Source: Saccharofermentans sp.
GTDB lineage: Bacteria > Bacillota > Clostridia > Saccharofermentanales > Saccharofermentanaceae
Reading direction: 5' to 3'
Length of the DNA stretch: 64,000 nucleotides
Assembly (NCBI GenBank): GCA_024692235.1
Contig: JAILMW010000024.1
Coordinates: 93,748-157,747 of the forward strand
The translations under genes were made by a program, and so were the position numbers. The notes beneath the pieces are model-generated. The model saw nothing but the letters and a program-made list of their open reading frames with translations, searched no databases and had not been told where the DNA came from. Shown piece after piece: positions 10,047 to 19,665 of this stretch (positions are counted from its first letter, which is position 1; every line of letters starts with the position of its first letter).

Positions 10047-11363
10047 TCAGCCGTTCGCCATAAGCTCACAGATGATAGTATTCTCTTCCGCTCTTACGGC
10101 CTTTACGGATACTGTCTTCCCCTTAAGAGAATTATCTTCGGTCCTTACCTTTGCTCTTATGTACTCAAGAGTATAGCCTTCCGCATAACCGTCCTTAAAT
10201 GTTTCTATAAGAACCGAAGCAGCGGAGCCGACTTTCTTTGCCGCGAAGTTATTCTCGAGGTCTTTTGAGACGGCAATAAGACGCGAAGCTCTATCCTTTC
10301 GTACATTCACGGGGACCTGAGGCATCTTAGCTGCAACTGTCCCTTCTCTCTCCGAATAAGGGAAGGTGTGGACCTTGGTAAAACCTGCCTCTATTACAAA
10401 GTCACAAGTCTCTTTAAAGTCTTCTTCCGTCTCTTCCGGGAAACCGCAGATGATATCCGTAGTAAGAGACATGGAAGGATATATAGCGCGAAGCTTCCTG
10501 ACACGTTCAAGATACTCCTTGGACGTATAGTCACGGTTCATCTTAGATAAGATCTTGTCGCATCCGCTCTGAAGAGAGAGATGGAAATGGGGACAGAGCT
10601 TAGTTACGCCTTTAAGCCCTTCTATAAAGTCATCCGTAAGGGACATAGGCTCCAGCGAACCGAGCCTTATCCTGGAGATACCTTCTATGGCATCGATCTT
10701 CTTAAGAAGACGTACAAGCGCCAAGCTGTCCTCACCCCTGTCCTTACCGTATGAACAGACATGGATACCCGATACTATTACTTCACTGTAGCCTCTTGAT
10801 GCAAGATCTTGTGCCTCTTTCAGAACAGCGTCTTCAGCTCGGCTTGCAACTCTTCCTCTCGCGAAAGGGATTATGCAGTAAGTACAGAACTTATTACAGC
10901 CGTCTTCGACCTTGATAAAAGCCCTTGTGCCTTCGGGCGATAAGACCGTACCGAATTCATGGTAATCGTCTTTCTTCGTAACTTCGGGACGATGGTGCAT
11001 AACGCCTCTCGAAAGGCTCTCGCCACCGGACTTGCGCGAGATATACTCAAGTGTCTTCTCTACAACTGAAGTCTTATCCTTAGTGCCGCAGACGACGTCC
11101 GCATCTATAACGGCTTCAGCCATCTCCGTCATGCAGCCCATTGCCACGACTATGGTATCCGGATTGATCCTTGCCATGCGACGAAGCTGCTGACGTGATT
11201 TACGGTCAGCTTCACCCGTTACGGTGCAGGTATTGACTACGCATACATCCGCATCTTCGGCAGAATCCGCTATCTCGAATCCCGCCTTAATAAAAAGCTC
11301 GCGCGCCGCATCAGTCTCGTACTGATTGACGCGGCACCCGAGCGTATAGAAGTATACCTTCAT
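10047..11363 (-). CDS. mtaB: tRNA t6A37 methylthiotransferase MtaB
   Basis: Radical SAM KVEDGCNKFCTYCIIPFARG, N-terminal TLGCRVNQYETDA, C-terminal TRAM-like region. Confidence 0.92.
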   Translation of the reverse strand: MKVYFYTLGCRVNQYETDAARELFIKAGFEIADSAEDADVCVVNTCTVTGEADRKSRQQLRRMARINPDTIVVAMGCMTEMAEAVIDADVVCGTKDKTSVVEKTLEYISRKSGGESLSRGVMHHRPEVTKKDDYHEFGTVLSPEGTRAFIKVEDGCNKFCTYCIIPFARGRVASRAEDAVLKEAQDLASRGYSEVIVSGIHVCSYGKDRGEDSLALVRLLKKIDAIEGISRIRLGSLEPMSLTDDFIEGLKGVTKLCPHFHLSLQSGCDKILSKMNRDYTSKEYLERVRKLRAIYPSMSLTTDIICGFPEETEEDFKETCDFVIEAGFTKVHTFPYSEREGTVAAKMPQVPVNVRKDRASRLIAVSKDLENNFAAKKVGSAASVLIETFKDGYAEGYTLEYIRAKVRTEDNSLKGKTVSVKAVRAEENTIICELMANG

Positions 11364-11365
11364 TA

Positions 11366-13114
11366 TTACTGTCTTACCTTGATGTGAACTTCACGGAGCT
11401 GCTGCTCTGTAACTTCACCGGGAGCACCGCAGAGAAGATCCTGTGCGTTACCGTTCATGGGGAATGCGATAACCTCACGGATGGACTCTTCGTTCCTGAG
11501 GAGCATGATCATACGGTCAACACCGGGAGCCATACCTGCATGAGGCGGAGCACCGTAGGCGAATGCCGTATAAAGAGCACCGAACTTCTTCTGAAGATCC
11601 TCTTCGCTGTAGCCTGCGATCTCGAATGCCTTCTTCATGATCATGAGGTCATGGTTACGAACGGCACCGGATGAGAGCTCTACACCGTTACATACGATAT
11701 CGTACTGATAAGCAAGGATCTCTTCGGGCTTCTTGTTCTCAAGAGCCTCGAGTCCGCCCTGGGGCATGGAGAAAGGATTATGTGTGAAGATATAACCCTT
11801 AATATCCTTGTCGTACTCGTACATGGGGAAATCATTTACATAGCAGAAACGGTAAGCGTTCTTCTCGATAAGGTCGAGTCTTGCGCCAAGCTCATTCCTG
11901 ATCTGTCCTGCGAAGGAGTTAGCTCTTGCCTCCGTATCGGCAATGAAGAAGATGGTATCTCCTGCTGTAAGACCTGCAAGGTCACGGATCTCTGTCTTCA
12001 TGTCATCGGGGATGAACTTATCGATAGGTCCCTTGTAGGACATATCCTCGAGGACCTCAAGGTATCCGAGGCCGCCCATACCGATCTCCTGAGCAAACTT
12101 GAGCATCTTCTCATGCTGGCCCTTACTGAGCTTAGCGTGTACATTGATAGCTCTTACTGTCTTATCGTGGAAAGGCTTGAAGGAACATCTGGAGAAGAAC
12201 TCCGTAACATCAATGATCCTCAAGGGATTTCTGAGGTCGGGCTTATCGGAACCGAACTGAAGCATTGCATCCTTATAAGAGATTACGGGATAAGGTGCTG
12301 CAGTTACCTGTGCGCCCTCGGGAGCAAACTTCTCGAATGCAGCCGTAAGGATCTCCTCACCTGCTCTGAATACGTCTTCCTGAGTAGCGAAGCTCATCTC
12401 GAAGTCGAGCTGATAGAACTCTCCGGGAGATCTGTCTGCTCTTGCATCCTCGTCTCTGAAACAGGGAGCGATCTGGAAATACTTATCAAATCCCGATACC
12501 ATCAGGAGCTGCTTGAACTGCTGAGGTGCCTGGGGAAGAGCATAGAACTTGCCCTTATACTTTCTTGAAGGAACGATATAGTCACGAGCACCCTCGGGTG
12601 AAGAAGATGTAAGGATAGGAGTCTGGATCTCCAAAAATCCCATCTCAGTCATCTTCTGACGAAGGAAAGAGATGACCTTGGATCTGAATACGATATTGTC
12701 CTTGACCTTCTTATTACGAAGATCCAAATATCTGTACTTAAGTCTTACGTCCTCACGGATCTCCTTTGATGTCTGAACTTCAAAGGGAAGCTGTGCTCTT
12801 ACCTTACCCAGAACCTCTACGCTCTTGCAGTCGAGCTCGATCGTACCTGTCTCGATCTTGGGGTTATATGTCTCTTCGTCTCTGTGATCGATGATACCTT
12901 CAACGGAGATACAGTCTTCCTTAACAAGACCTTCAAGAAGAGTAGTGTCTCTCATTACAACCTGAAGGACTCCGTACATATCACGAAGGTCGATGAAGGA
13001 TACGCCGCCGTGGTCACGGATATTCTCGATCCAACCTGCTGCTCTTACATGAGATCCTACATCCTTCTCTGAGATCTCATTGATGACTTTGTCACGATAG
13101 ATGTTAGCTGCCAT
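11366..13114 (-). CDS. aspS: Aspartate--tRNA ligase
   Basis: Class II aaRS motifs (FLEIQTPILTSSSPEGARDYIVPSR, FRDEDARADRSPGEFYQLDFEMSF, GMAPGVDRMIMLL); start MAANIYRDKV, upstream extension is T-box leader. Confidence 0.96.
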   Translation of the reverse strand: MAANIYRDKVINEISEKDVGSHVRAAGWIENIRDHGGVSFIDLRDMYGVLQVVMRDTTLLEGLVKEDCISVEGIIDHRDEETYNPKIETGTIELDCKSVEVLGKVRAQLPFEVQTSKEIREDVRLKYRYLDLRNKKVKDNIVFRSKVISFLRQKMTEMGFLEIQTPILTSSSPEGARDYIVPSRKYKGKFYALPQAPQQFKQLLMVSGFDKYFQIAPCFRDEDARADRSPGEFYQLDFEMSFATQEDVFRAGEEILTAAFEKFAPEGAQVTAAPYPVISYKDAMLQFGSDKPDLRNPLRIIDVTEFFSRCSFKPFHDKTVRAINVHAKLSKGQHEKMLKFAQEIGMGGLGYLEVLEDMSYKGPIDKFIPDDMKTEIRDLAGLTAGDTIFFIADTEARANSFAGQIRNELGARLDLIEKNAYRFCYVNDFPMYEYDKDIKGYIFTHNPFSMPQGGLEALENKKPEEILAYQYDIVCNGVELSSGAVRNHDLMIMKKAFEIAGYSEEDLQKKFGALYTAFAYGAPPHAGMAPGVDRMIMLLRNEESIREVIAFPMNGNAQDLLCGAPGEVTEQQLREVHIKVRQ

Positions 13115-13124
13115 TATCTTTTCC

Positions 13125-13391
13125 TCCCGTAAATACAAAAATCGCCCCAAACGACTCTTCTTACTGTCGTTCAGGACGAACTTACATGTCCGCGGTACCA
13201 CCTGATTTACTGTTCAAATACAGTCTGCTCTGCTCCCTTATCGCGGGAAGTTACGGCTCGGCTAATAGCATTCGCGTTCACCTCGCTGCTGGTAAAGTGT
13301 TATTCGCTCCGATTCATTCCGCCGAACCTCTCACCTTATGTCGACTCTCTGTAATGCGATAATCGAAGTTACTTCTCTTCGTCATAGCGTC
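13125..13391 (-). promoter_or_regulatory. T-box riboswitch leader of aspS
   Basis: T-box core TGGTACCGCGG at 13190-13200; Stem I GAAGAGAAGTAA; terminator CGTCCTGAACGAC/GTCGTTTGGGGCG followed by ATTTTT. Confidence 0.92.
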
Positions 13392-13397
13392 TTGTGG

Positions 13398-13426
13398 ATG
13401 ATATAACAATCCCTGAGGGTTGTCAA
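13398..13426 (-). promoter_or_regulatory. SigA-type promoter of the aspS T-box transcript
   Basis: TTGACA (13421-13426), 17 nt spacer, TATCAT (13398-13403) on the minus strand. Confidence 0.75.
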
Positions 13427-15582
13427 TCACACGACACCGGAATACCGCCCGTATATCTTACGATATAAGGCACAGGGCCTCTGTCACCGTAATCGATATA
13501 TGTCTCGGGATCTTCGACACTTGCTATCCTGTACCCGGAGATCTCGCCTACGAAGGGGATCCCGTTGACTTTATAGTTGTCGGAAGTGATATTGGTACCG
13601 AACGTGGCATTAAAGTCTTCACAGTAATTATCCAGGTAAGTCTTGCCGGAAGTATCTTCATCACTGTCAGGATCAGCATAATAAGGATGATTCCTGAACC
13701 TTTGAGCCATATCATCACCCTGAGTCTGTACATCATCCGTAAAGCTGATGTTCGTAGCGTGGATGACCACGCCGTCACCCATATAGACCTCTATATGGTC
13801 ATGCCCCGCATGTCCGTTAACAGGAGTACAGTCAGGATTGATCACGATGATATCGCCTCTTTGAAGCTTTGTACAATCTCCGTCAAAGGGAACCTTTACG
13901 AAACCGTAGTCAGCCATCTGTGAAGCCATGTCAAAGACCGCGATGTTCCTGTGCTTGGATTTGTCGAGGCCGTAATTGATATCAAGTCCTCCGCCCTCAG
14001 CGAACATATAGACAGCAAAAGAAGCACAGTCATAATCCCCGTTATCACCCCAGCGGAGCACACTGTTATTGTAACCGTGAGAATCATCATTGGCCATGTT
14101 TACACCCAGCTTCAGCGCGCCGTCGATCACGGCCTCAGGCATATTCTCAACGGAGATCCTGAAGTTGCTGTCATTCGCAAGATAGTCATTGTAACCGTTA
14201 CCGGCCGCATTCAGAGAAGTCAGCCATCCGGGACACTCGCAGAGTCTTTCCAGGGCAGACTTTACCGCTTCGCTCTTCTCAACATCCTCAGCCATCAGGC
14301 ATCTCATATATCTGAGCGTCGCGCTCAAAGATCCGACAGTAATATCATTGCGGTTGAGCCTCTCGGAGAATGACGGATCATTGAGCAGTACATCTCTTAA
14401 CATCGATCTTCTGTTCTCGTTGACTGAACCGTCATCATTTATCAGGAAATGCTCCGTGAAGAAGACTGCGTCATCAGGGAGTCCTGCGTCTACCGCATTA
14501 TTGATACGGTCAAGTGTTACCGTATCGGAGCACAGCATATTCTGACCGGCGTTAACCCTCATAAGATCGCCGTATGCATCTATCTGGTCTATATCCTCCA
14601 ATTCACCCGAGACCCCGGGTCTTGAACCGTCTTCGATCTCCTTCAGAGCCGTCAGTTCACGACGTATACTGACGGCGAGCCTGTCAGTTGCACCTGAACA
14701 CTGATCATTCAGGGGCCTGAAATGCACCGATACATCGTCAGGTAAGGCCAGCTGTGATAGAGCGGTATTTACCTCGACAACATCTCCGCTTATCCTGTCG
14801 GCTCTGCTGCGAAGAGATAAGATGAGTTCCTCCAATTCACGCTCATCGACCTCGAATCTACCGTTCCCGATGCACGAAGCATATCCTTCGGCATACTCAT
14901 AGGAAGTCTGATACATGGAATATGCAATGTAAGAGACCGTGCGCATGATCCTTATATGCGTATTCTCGATATGCGCCTTAACAGCCTGAGCATACATCCC
15001 CTGAAATGCATCGGTACCGACAAATTCCGTAGCGGCATCGATAAAGACATCGATCAGGTCGATAGCCCTTCTAAGGGCATCAGCGACACTCCTTACACTC
15101 TCGATTTCCCGATCGGATACATGAAGATACTCATAGTCAAGATCAACATGCGTTATCGGTCTTTGAACGCCCATCGGCATCGGACCGCAAAATCCCGTAT
15201 TGGGAGAGCGTACGAATCCGTATGGTACCGGTCCCACAAAAGAGTCGGGAACACGAGGTCCGAACTCTTCAGAGTAAGGTCCCGCTTCAACGTGCGAGGC
15301 AGAGTCGAGCAGCTGATCGGCAAATGAAGCATCAAGTACCAGGAAGAAACGGGTACAGAATGAGATAAATCTCCAGTCATCGCTCATAGCATTAAGGCAC
15401 TGTCGTATCGAATCGAAGAAAAAGGAACAGGATTCGGCGATCTTGGTCGCTATCGATTCAGGATATCCCCTGCGGATCTCCCTGTTCAGGTGAGTCTTAA
15501 GATCACGGATACTGTCGATACATGAATTCATGATCCTGCAGAGTTCATCATGTGATACTACTATCTCGTCATATCTTGTCAT
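13423..15582 (-). CDS. 719-aa protein: long helical N-terminal region plus C-terminal NlpC/P60- or CHAP-like domain (paralog A)
   Basis: GDYDCASFAVYMFAEGGGL (Cys motif), LQRGDIIVINPD, GHDHIEVYMGDGVVIHATN (His motif); no signal peptide; paralogous to 15842..17905. Confidence 0.75.
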   Translation of the reverse strand: MTRYDEIVVSHDELCRIMNSCIDSIRDLKTHLNREIRRGYPESIATKIAESCSFFFDSIRQCLNAMSDDWRFISFCTRFFLVLDASFADQLLDSASHVEAGPYSEEFGPRVPDSFVGPVPYGFVRSPNTGFCGPMPMGVQRPITHVDLDYEYLHVSDREIESVRSVADALRRAIDLIDVFIDAATEFVGTDAFQGMYAQAVKAHIENTHIRIMRTVSYIAYSMYQTSYEYAEGYASCIGNGRFEVDERELEELILSLRSRADRISGDVVEVNTALSQLALPDDVSVHFRPLNDQCSGATDRLAVSIRRELTALKEIEDGSRPGVSGELEDIDQIDAYGDLMRVNAGQNMLCSDTVTLDRINNAVDAGLPDDAVFFTEHFLINDDGSVNENRRSMLRDVLLNDPSFSERLNRNDITVGSLSATLRYMRCLMAEDVEKSEAVKSALERLCECPGWLTSLNAAGNGYNDYLANDSNFRISVENMPEAVIDGALKLGVNMANDDSHGYNNSVLRWGDNGDYDCASFAVYMFAEGGGLDINYGLDKSKHRNIAVFDMASQMADYGFVKVPFDGDCTKLQRGDIIVINPDCTPVNGHAGHDHIEVYMGDGVVIHATNISFTDDVQTQGDDMAQRFRNHPYYADPDSDEDTSGKTYLDNYCEDFNATFGTNITSDNYKVNGIPFVGEISGYRIASVEDPETYIDYGDRGPVPYIVRYTGGIPVSCD

Positions 15583-15585
15583 ATC

Positions 15586-15822
15586 TTATTCCCCATGTTC
15601 CAAAACAGCCTGCTCGTTATATTCCATATCCTCGATCAGTCGGGAAAAGGAATTTGTCTCTTCATATTCCGCGAGAGCACGTTCAAGTGACGGTGTCGTT
15701 GATATAAGATCCCTTACGGCAGCTGCAGATTCGCTTATGCTCTGTCTTATGCTCTCGTCATGATGGTATAACTTAGTCGTATAGTAGACATCGTTAAAAA
15801 AATCGTTCAGACCTATTGCCAT
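15586..15822 (-). CDS. 78-aa helical small protein, putative partner of paralog A
   Basis: HHDESIRQSISESAAAVRDLISTTPSLERALAEYEETNSF resembles the 80-aa ORF at 17917; 4 nt upstream of paralog A. Confidence 0.75.
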   Translation of the reverse strand: MAIGLNDFFNDVYYTTKLYHHDESIRQSISESAAAVRDLISTTPSLERALAEYEETNSFSRLIEDMEYNEQAVLEHGE

Positions 15823-15841
15823 ATCCCCTTCTCCTATCGCT

Positions 15842-17905
15842 CTATATCCCGCCGGTGTATCTGATCACATAAGCAACTTCACCTCTGTTACCGGCGTCTA
15901 TATACTCGTTGCTTCCGGGCTTTGCTATCCTGTAACCAGTTATCTCACCGACGTACGGCAGTCCGTCCTGATCGGCATAATTCGTTTCCCTGATATTGGT
16001 ACCGAAAGTACCGTCAAAATACTCGCCCCAGTCATTAAGATCATAAAGGTGAGTCGCACCTTCCTTCCCCTCATTCGCCGCATTGACAGCGATATTATCT
16101 TCCAGTTTTCTTCGCTGCTGATCTCCGACAGCGGAATCGGCAGCATCATCAAAACTGGTAGCATGGATCGTCCTGCCGTCACCGATATAGACCTCGGCAT
16201 GGGCCGTTTTACCATCGGGATTTATCACCAGGATGTCACCTGGCTGCAATTTTGAACAGTCGTTATCAAAATGGACCTTCTCAAAACCGTAATCGCGCAG
16301 TTTATCATACATAGTACTGACAACGATAGGATCATCATTATTAGGTCCGTGAGGGATTGGCAACCCTGCTCCGTCCGCGAACATACAGACGGCAAATGAA
16401 GCGCAGTCATAGTCATAGGGACCCCAGCGTTTTTCCTCGATATACTTGTAGTATCCGTGAGAGTCATCCTTGGCGATCCTTATTCCCCAGTCGATAGCGT
16501 CCCTTATCACATCTTCAGGTCTGTGTTCTGCTGATCTGATGAGATTTTCAGGATTCGAAAGGTATGAATTGCCGGAATCCAGTGATCTACTGAGATCAGC
16601 CATCCACTCAGGACAATCGAACAACCTGTTCAGCGCAGTATTTGTCGCTTCATTCTGATCGATCCCTATCTGCAATAATGCAGCATAATACCGGATCATT
16701 CCTCGCATTGAATCGTCGGTGATCAGAGAAGAACTTAACCTTGAAGCAAGGTCGGGGACACTCTCAAGTTCACTCCTGAGCTCGTTCAGGTTATAATCGC
16801 TGATCGTTCCGCTATCCGTTATATCGGCTCCGGCGAAAAACACAGCCACATCATAGTTTCTCCTTGTCATTATCCTTGAAGACAATCCGCTGAGACGTGT
16901 TGTATTGCTCGTCATAAGTCCACGCCCGCAGTTTCTCCCGAACAGATCCGCATACTGGTACAGGATATCAAGATCATCCATATACTGTTGAAGATCTCTT
17001 CTGCCCCGACCTTCTATATACGTCAGATCATTCACTTCCTCTATGATCGATCTGACATACTGTGTCGTAGCTGAGGAAACATTATCTTCGAGCCTGACTA
17101 CAGGGATATTCTTCTCAGTAAGACGGTCGATGCACCGATCCGCTTCGTAGACATCCTGTGCGATATTCCTGTTATGTATCCTCAAAGTATCGATAAGAGT
17201 CTCAAGGCCCTGCTCATCTATCAGGAAATCATTACCGCCATACATTGAATCGTATTCACCGACATATGATGAAAAGCTCCGTGCCATTTCATACGCCAGA
17301 TCGGCGATACTTCTCATGATCCTCAAATGTGTAATACGGATATAGGTCTTGATCGCATTACCGTATCGTCCGAGGAGAGCAGGAGAAGCTATAAATATAT
17401 TTGAACGTTCAACATACTCATCAGCCGCCTGTCCGAGGGTTCTAAGTGAACCGATAACGTTGCGGACCGCCTCCAGATCAAGAGCAGTAACATAGAGCCT
17501 GTCGTAAGAAAGATCAATGCTATGGACCGTCACGTCAATGACCGGTACACGCATCCCCAACGGCCCTCTCACAGTTCTCGAATCAAAGGAGATCTGTCTC
17601 CACTCTTCAAAATTGCCGGTAGTCGGTATCCCGTTCTGTCGTATGAGACTTGCGTTCGTTGAATCAAGCTCTCTGAAGCAGCCAAGGCAGACACCGACAT
17701 ATGACCAATCATTTCGCATTGCATCGATGCATCGTAATACGGAAGCAATGAAGTACTCGGAGACCTCACACATCTTTGCAGCGATACATCTGCCATCAGT
17801 GACCGCGCAGCGTCTGTGAGTTATACCGCTGATAGTATCCAATGGATCTATACAGTTATCTATCAATCTCGTAAGAAGGGAATCATCTACTCTTATAACG
17901 CGCAT
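15842..17905 (-). CDS. 687-aa protein: long helical N-terminal region plus C-terminal NlpC/P60- or CHAP-like domain (paralog B)
   Basis: YDYDCASFAVCMFADGAGL, LQPGDILVINPDGKTAHAEVYIGDGRTIHATS, C-term VAYVIRYTGGI; no signal peptide. Confidence 0.75.
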   Translation of the reverse strand: MRVIRVDDSLLTRLIDNCIDPLDTISGITHRRCAVTDGRCIAAKMCEVSEYFIASVLRCIDAMRNDWSYVGVCLGCFRELDSTNASLIRQNGIPTTGNFEEWRQISFDSRTVRGPLGMRVPVIDVTVHSIDLSYDRLYVTALDLEAVRNVIGSLRTLGQAADEYVERSNIFIASPALLGRYGNAIKTYIRITHLRIMRSIADLAYEMARSFSSYVGEYDSMYGGNDFLIDEQGLETLIDTLRIHNRNIAQDVYEADRCIDRLTEKNIPVVRLEDNVSSATTQYVRSIIEEVNDLTYIEGRGRRDLQQYMDDLDILYQYADLFGRNCGRGLMTSNTTRLSGLSSRIMTRRNYDVAVFFAGADITDSGTISDYNLNELRSELESVPDLASRLSSSLITDDSMRGMIRYYAALLQIGIDQNEATNTALNRLFDCPEWMADLSRSLDSGNSYLSNPENLIRSAEHRPEDVIRDAIDWGIRIAKDDSHGYYKYIEEKRWGPYDYDCASFAVCMFADGAGLPIPHGPNNDDPIVVSTMYDKLRDYGFEKVHFDNDCSKLQPGDILVINPDGKTAHAEVYIGDGRTIHATSFDDAADSAVGDQQRRKLEDNIAVNAANEGKEGATHLYDLNDWGEYFDGTFGTNIRETNYADQDGLPYVGEITGYRIAKPGSNEYIDAGNRGEVAYVIRYTGGI

Positions 17906-17916
17906 GATACTCCACC

Positions 17917-18159
17917 TCAGAATTCCGCGTTCAACACGGCATTATCATTATCAGCGGTCCTCCGGTAAAGGATATCCATACAGGATGCCGCTTCATATTC
18001 CGATACCGCCCTGACAAGCTTCGGAGATGCGGAAACAGAAACGCGCACCGCGCTCTTTATCGCATTAATACTTTCTCTTATGGAATCATCACATTCAGTC
18101 ATCCGTTCCGCATACATCCTAAGATCGGATGCATCGTTGATCATATCTGATTCGTTCAT
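17917..18159 (-). CDS. 80-aa helical small protein, putative partner of paralog B
   Basis: MNESDMINDASDLRMYAERMTECDDSIRESINAIKSAVRVSVSASPKLVRAVSEYEAAS...; RBS GAAAGAGGAAGAGAT before the ATG at 18159. Confidence 0.75.
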   Translation of the reverse strand: MNESDMINDASDLRMYAERMTECDDSIRESINAIKSAVRVSVSASPKLVRAVSEYEAASCMDILYRRTADNDNAVLNAEF

Positions 18160-18208
18160 ATCTCTTCCTCTTTCCACAAAGGTCCGCTTCCGAATAAACC
18201 TGTCAAAT

Positions 18209-18237
18209 AGTTTATATTTCTCTCGGTTTTTTGTCAA
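18209..18237 (-). promoter_or_regulatory. SigA-type promoter of the duplicated module
   Basis: TTGACA (18232-18237), 17 nt spacer, TAAACT (18209-18214) on the minus strand. Confidence 0.7.
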
Positions 18238-18335
18238 TTTCCAGGATATTTGTTCAAGGTCAGATATCATATATCGCCGGATTTATGGTAAGGTAATATA
18301 TATTTTTGGCGGAATTGCCGCCCAGTGAGGGAATA

Positions 18336-19532
18336 ATGAAAAAACTAGGATTTGTAGTGCCGTGGTATGGTGACAAGATACCGGGCGGAGCAGAGATGGA
18401 GCTTCGCGGAATAAGCAAGCACCTGAAGGCATCAGGTCTTGACGTAGAGATATTAACCACTTGCATCGAGAAGTTCACGGCAGACTGGAACAAGGATCAC
18501 TATAAGCCCGGAGTGACCGAAGAAGGCGGCCTTACCATCAGAAGGTTCAAGGTAAGGAAGAGAGATACCGCAGGATTCGATGCCATCAACCTTAAGCTCA
18601 TGAACGATCAGAAGATCACTCCCGAAGAAGAGAAATACTTCATTCAGGAGATGGTCAACAGCACTGATCTTTACGATTATATAAAAGAGCACAAGGACGA
18701 CTACGATCTTTTTGTATTCATCCCTTATATGTTCGGTACGACTTTCTACGGAATAAAGGCATGCCCCGAGAAGGCAGTCCTTATCCCCTGTCTTCACGAC
18801 GAGTCCTATGCTTATATGGATATCTACAAGGAAGCCTTCGAGAACATGGCGGGAGCCATATACCACGCCAAGAACGAATACCTCCTTGCAAATAAGATCT
18901 ACGATCTTTCCAAGGTCGAGCAGGCAGTATTAGGCGAAGGTATCGACACTGAATTCGAGTACGACGCCGACCGCTTCAGGAAGACTACCGGCATAGAAGA
19001 TCCCTTTATCCTCTACGCAGGGCGTAAGGATGCAGGTAAGAATATCTATCTCCTTATAGATTATTTCAGAGAATATAAGCACCGTCATAAGGACAGCGAC
19101 CTCAAGCTTGTACTTATCGGCGGAGGCGAAGTAGATATCCCCGACGATATCAAGGATCAGGTCATCGACTTGGGCTTTGTAGACAAGCAGGTAAAGTACG
19201 ACGGTTGTGCAGCAGCTCTTACTCTCTGTCAGCCTTCCATCCACGAGAGCTTCTCTCTTGTACTTATGGAGAGCTGGCTTTGCGAGCGTCCCGCACTTGT
19301 ACATGCCGACTGCGACGTCACCAGAGGCTTTGCACAGGAATCCAACTCAGCTCTCTACTTCAAGGACTACTACGAATTCGAAGGCTGTATCGATTACTAC
19401 ATAAGCCACGAAGATATAGCAAGCCGCATGGGAAAGACCGGAAGAGAATTCGTACTTTCCAACTTCAAGTGGGACATAATCGTCGAAAGATATACAGAAT
19501 TCTTCAAAAAGGTTGCTGACAAGACAAAGTGA
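18336..19532 (+). CDS. Glycosyltransferase family 4 protein
   Basis: FVVPWYGDKIPGGAEMELRGISKHL, FILYAGRKDAGKN, CQPSIHESFSLVLMESWLCERPALVH. Confidence 0.9.
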   Translation: MKKLGFVVPWYGDKIPGGAEMELRGISKHLKASGLDVEILTTCIEKFTADWNKDHYKPGVTEEGGLTIRRFKVRKRDTAGFDAINLKLMNDQKITPEEEKYFIQEMVNSTDLYDYIKEHKDDYDLFVFIPYMFGTTFYGIKACPEKAVLIPCLHDESYAYMDIYKEAFENMAGAIYHAKNEYLLANKIYDLSKVEQAVLGEGIDTEFEYDADRFRKTTGIEDPFILYAGRKDAGKNIYLLIDYFREYKHRHKDSDLKLVLIGGGEVDIPDDIKDQVIDLGFVDKQVKYDGCAAALTLCQPSIHESFSLVLMESWLCERPALVHADCDVTRGFAQESNSALYFKDYYEFEGCIDYYISHEDIASRMGKTGREFVLSNFKWDIIVERYTEFFKKVADKTK

Positions 19533-19665
19533 CATAAAGCACAAAAGACTAAGACATCGACCATATAAAAACTGTCATAGAATCAGCACCTGTATTACTC
19601 AAATGAGATATAATAGGAGCAGGCAAACAAAGATTTTTGAAGAAAGATAAGATGGAGGAATGATT

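Noticed and set aside
11780-12568. 262-aa plus-strand ORF
   Set aside because: Antisense to aspS catalytic core
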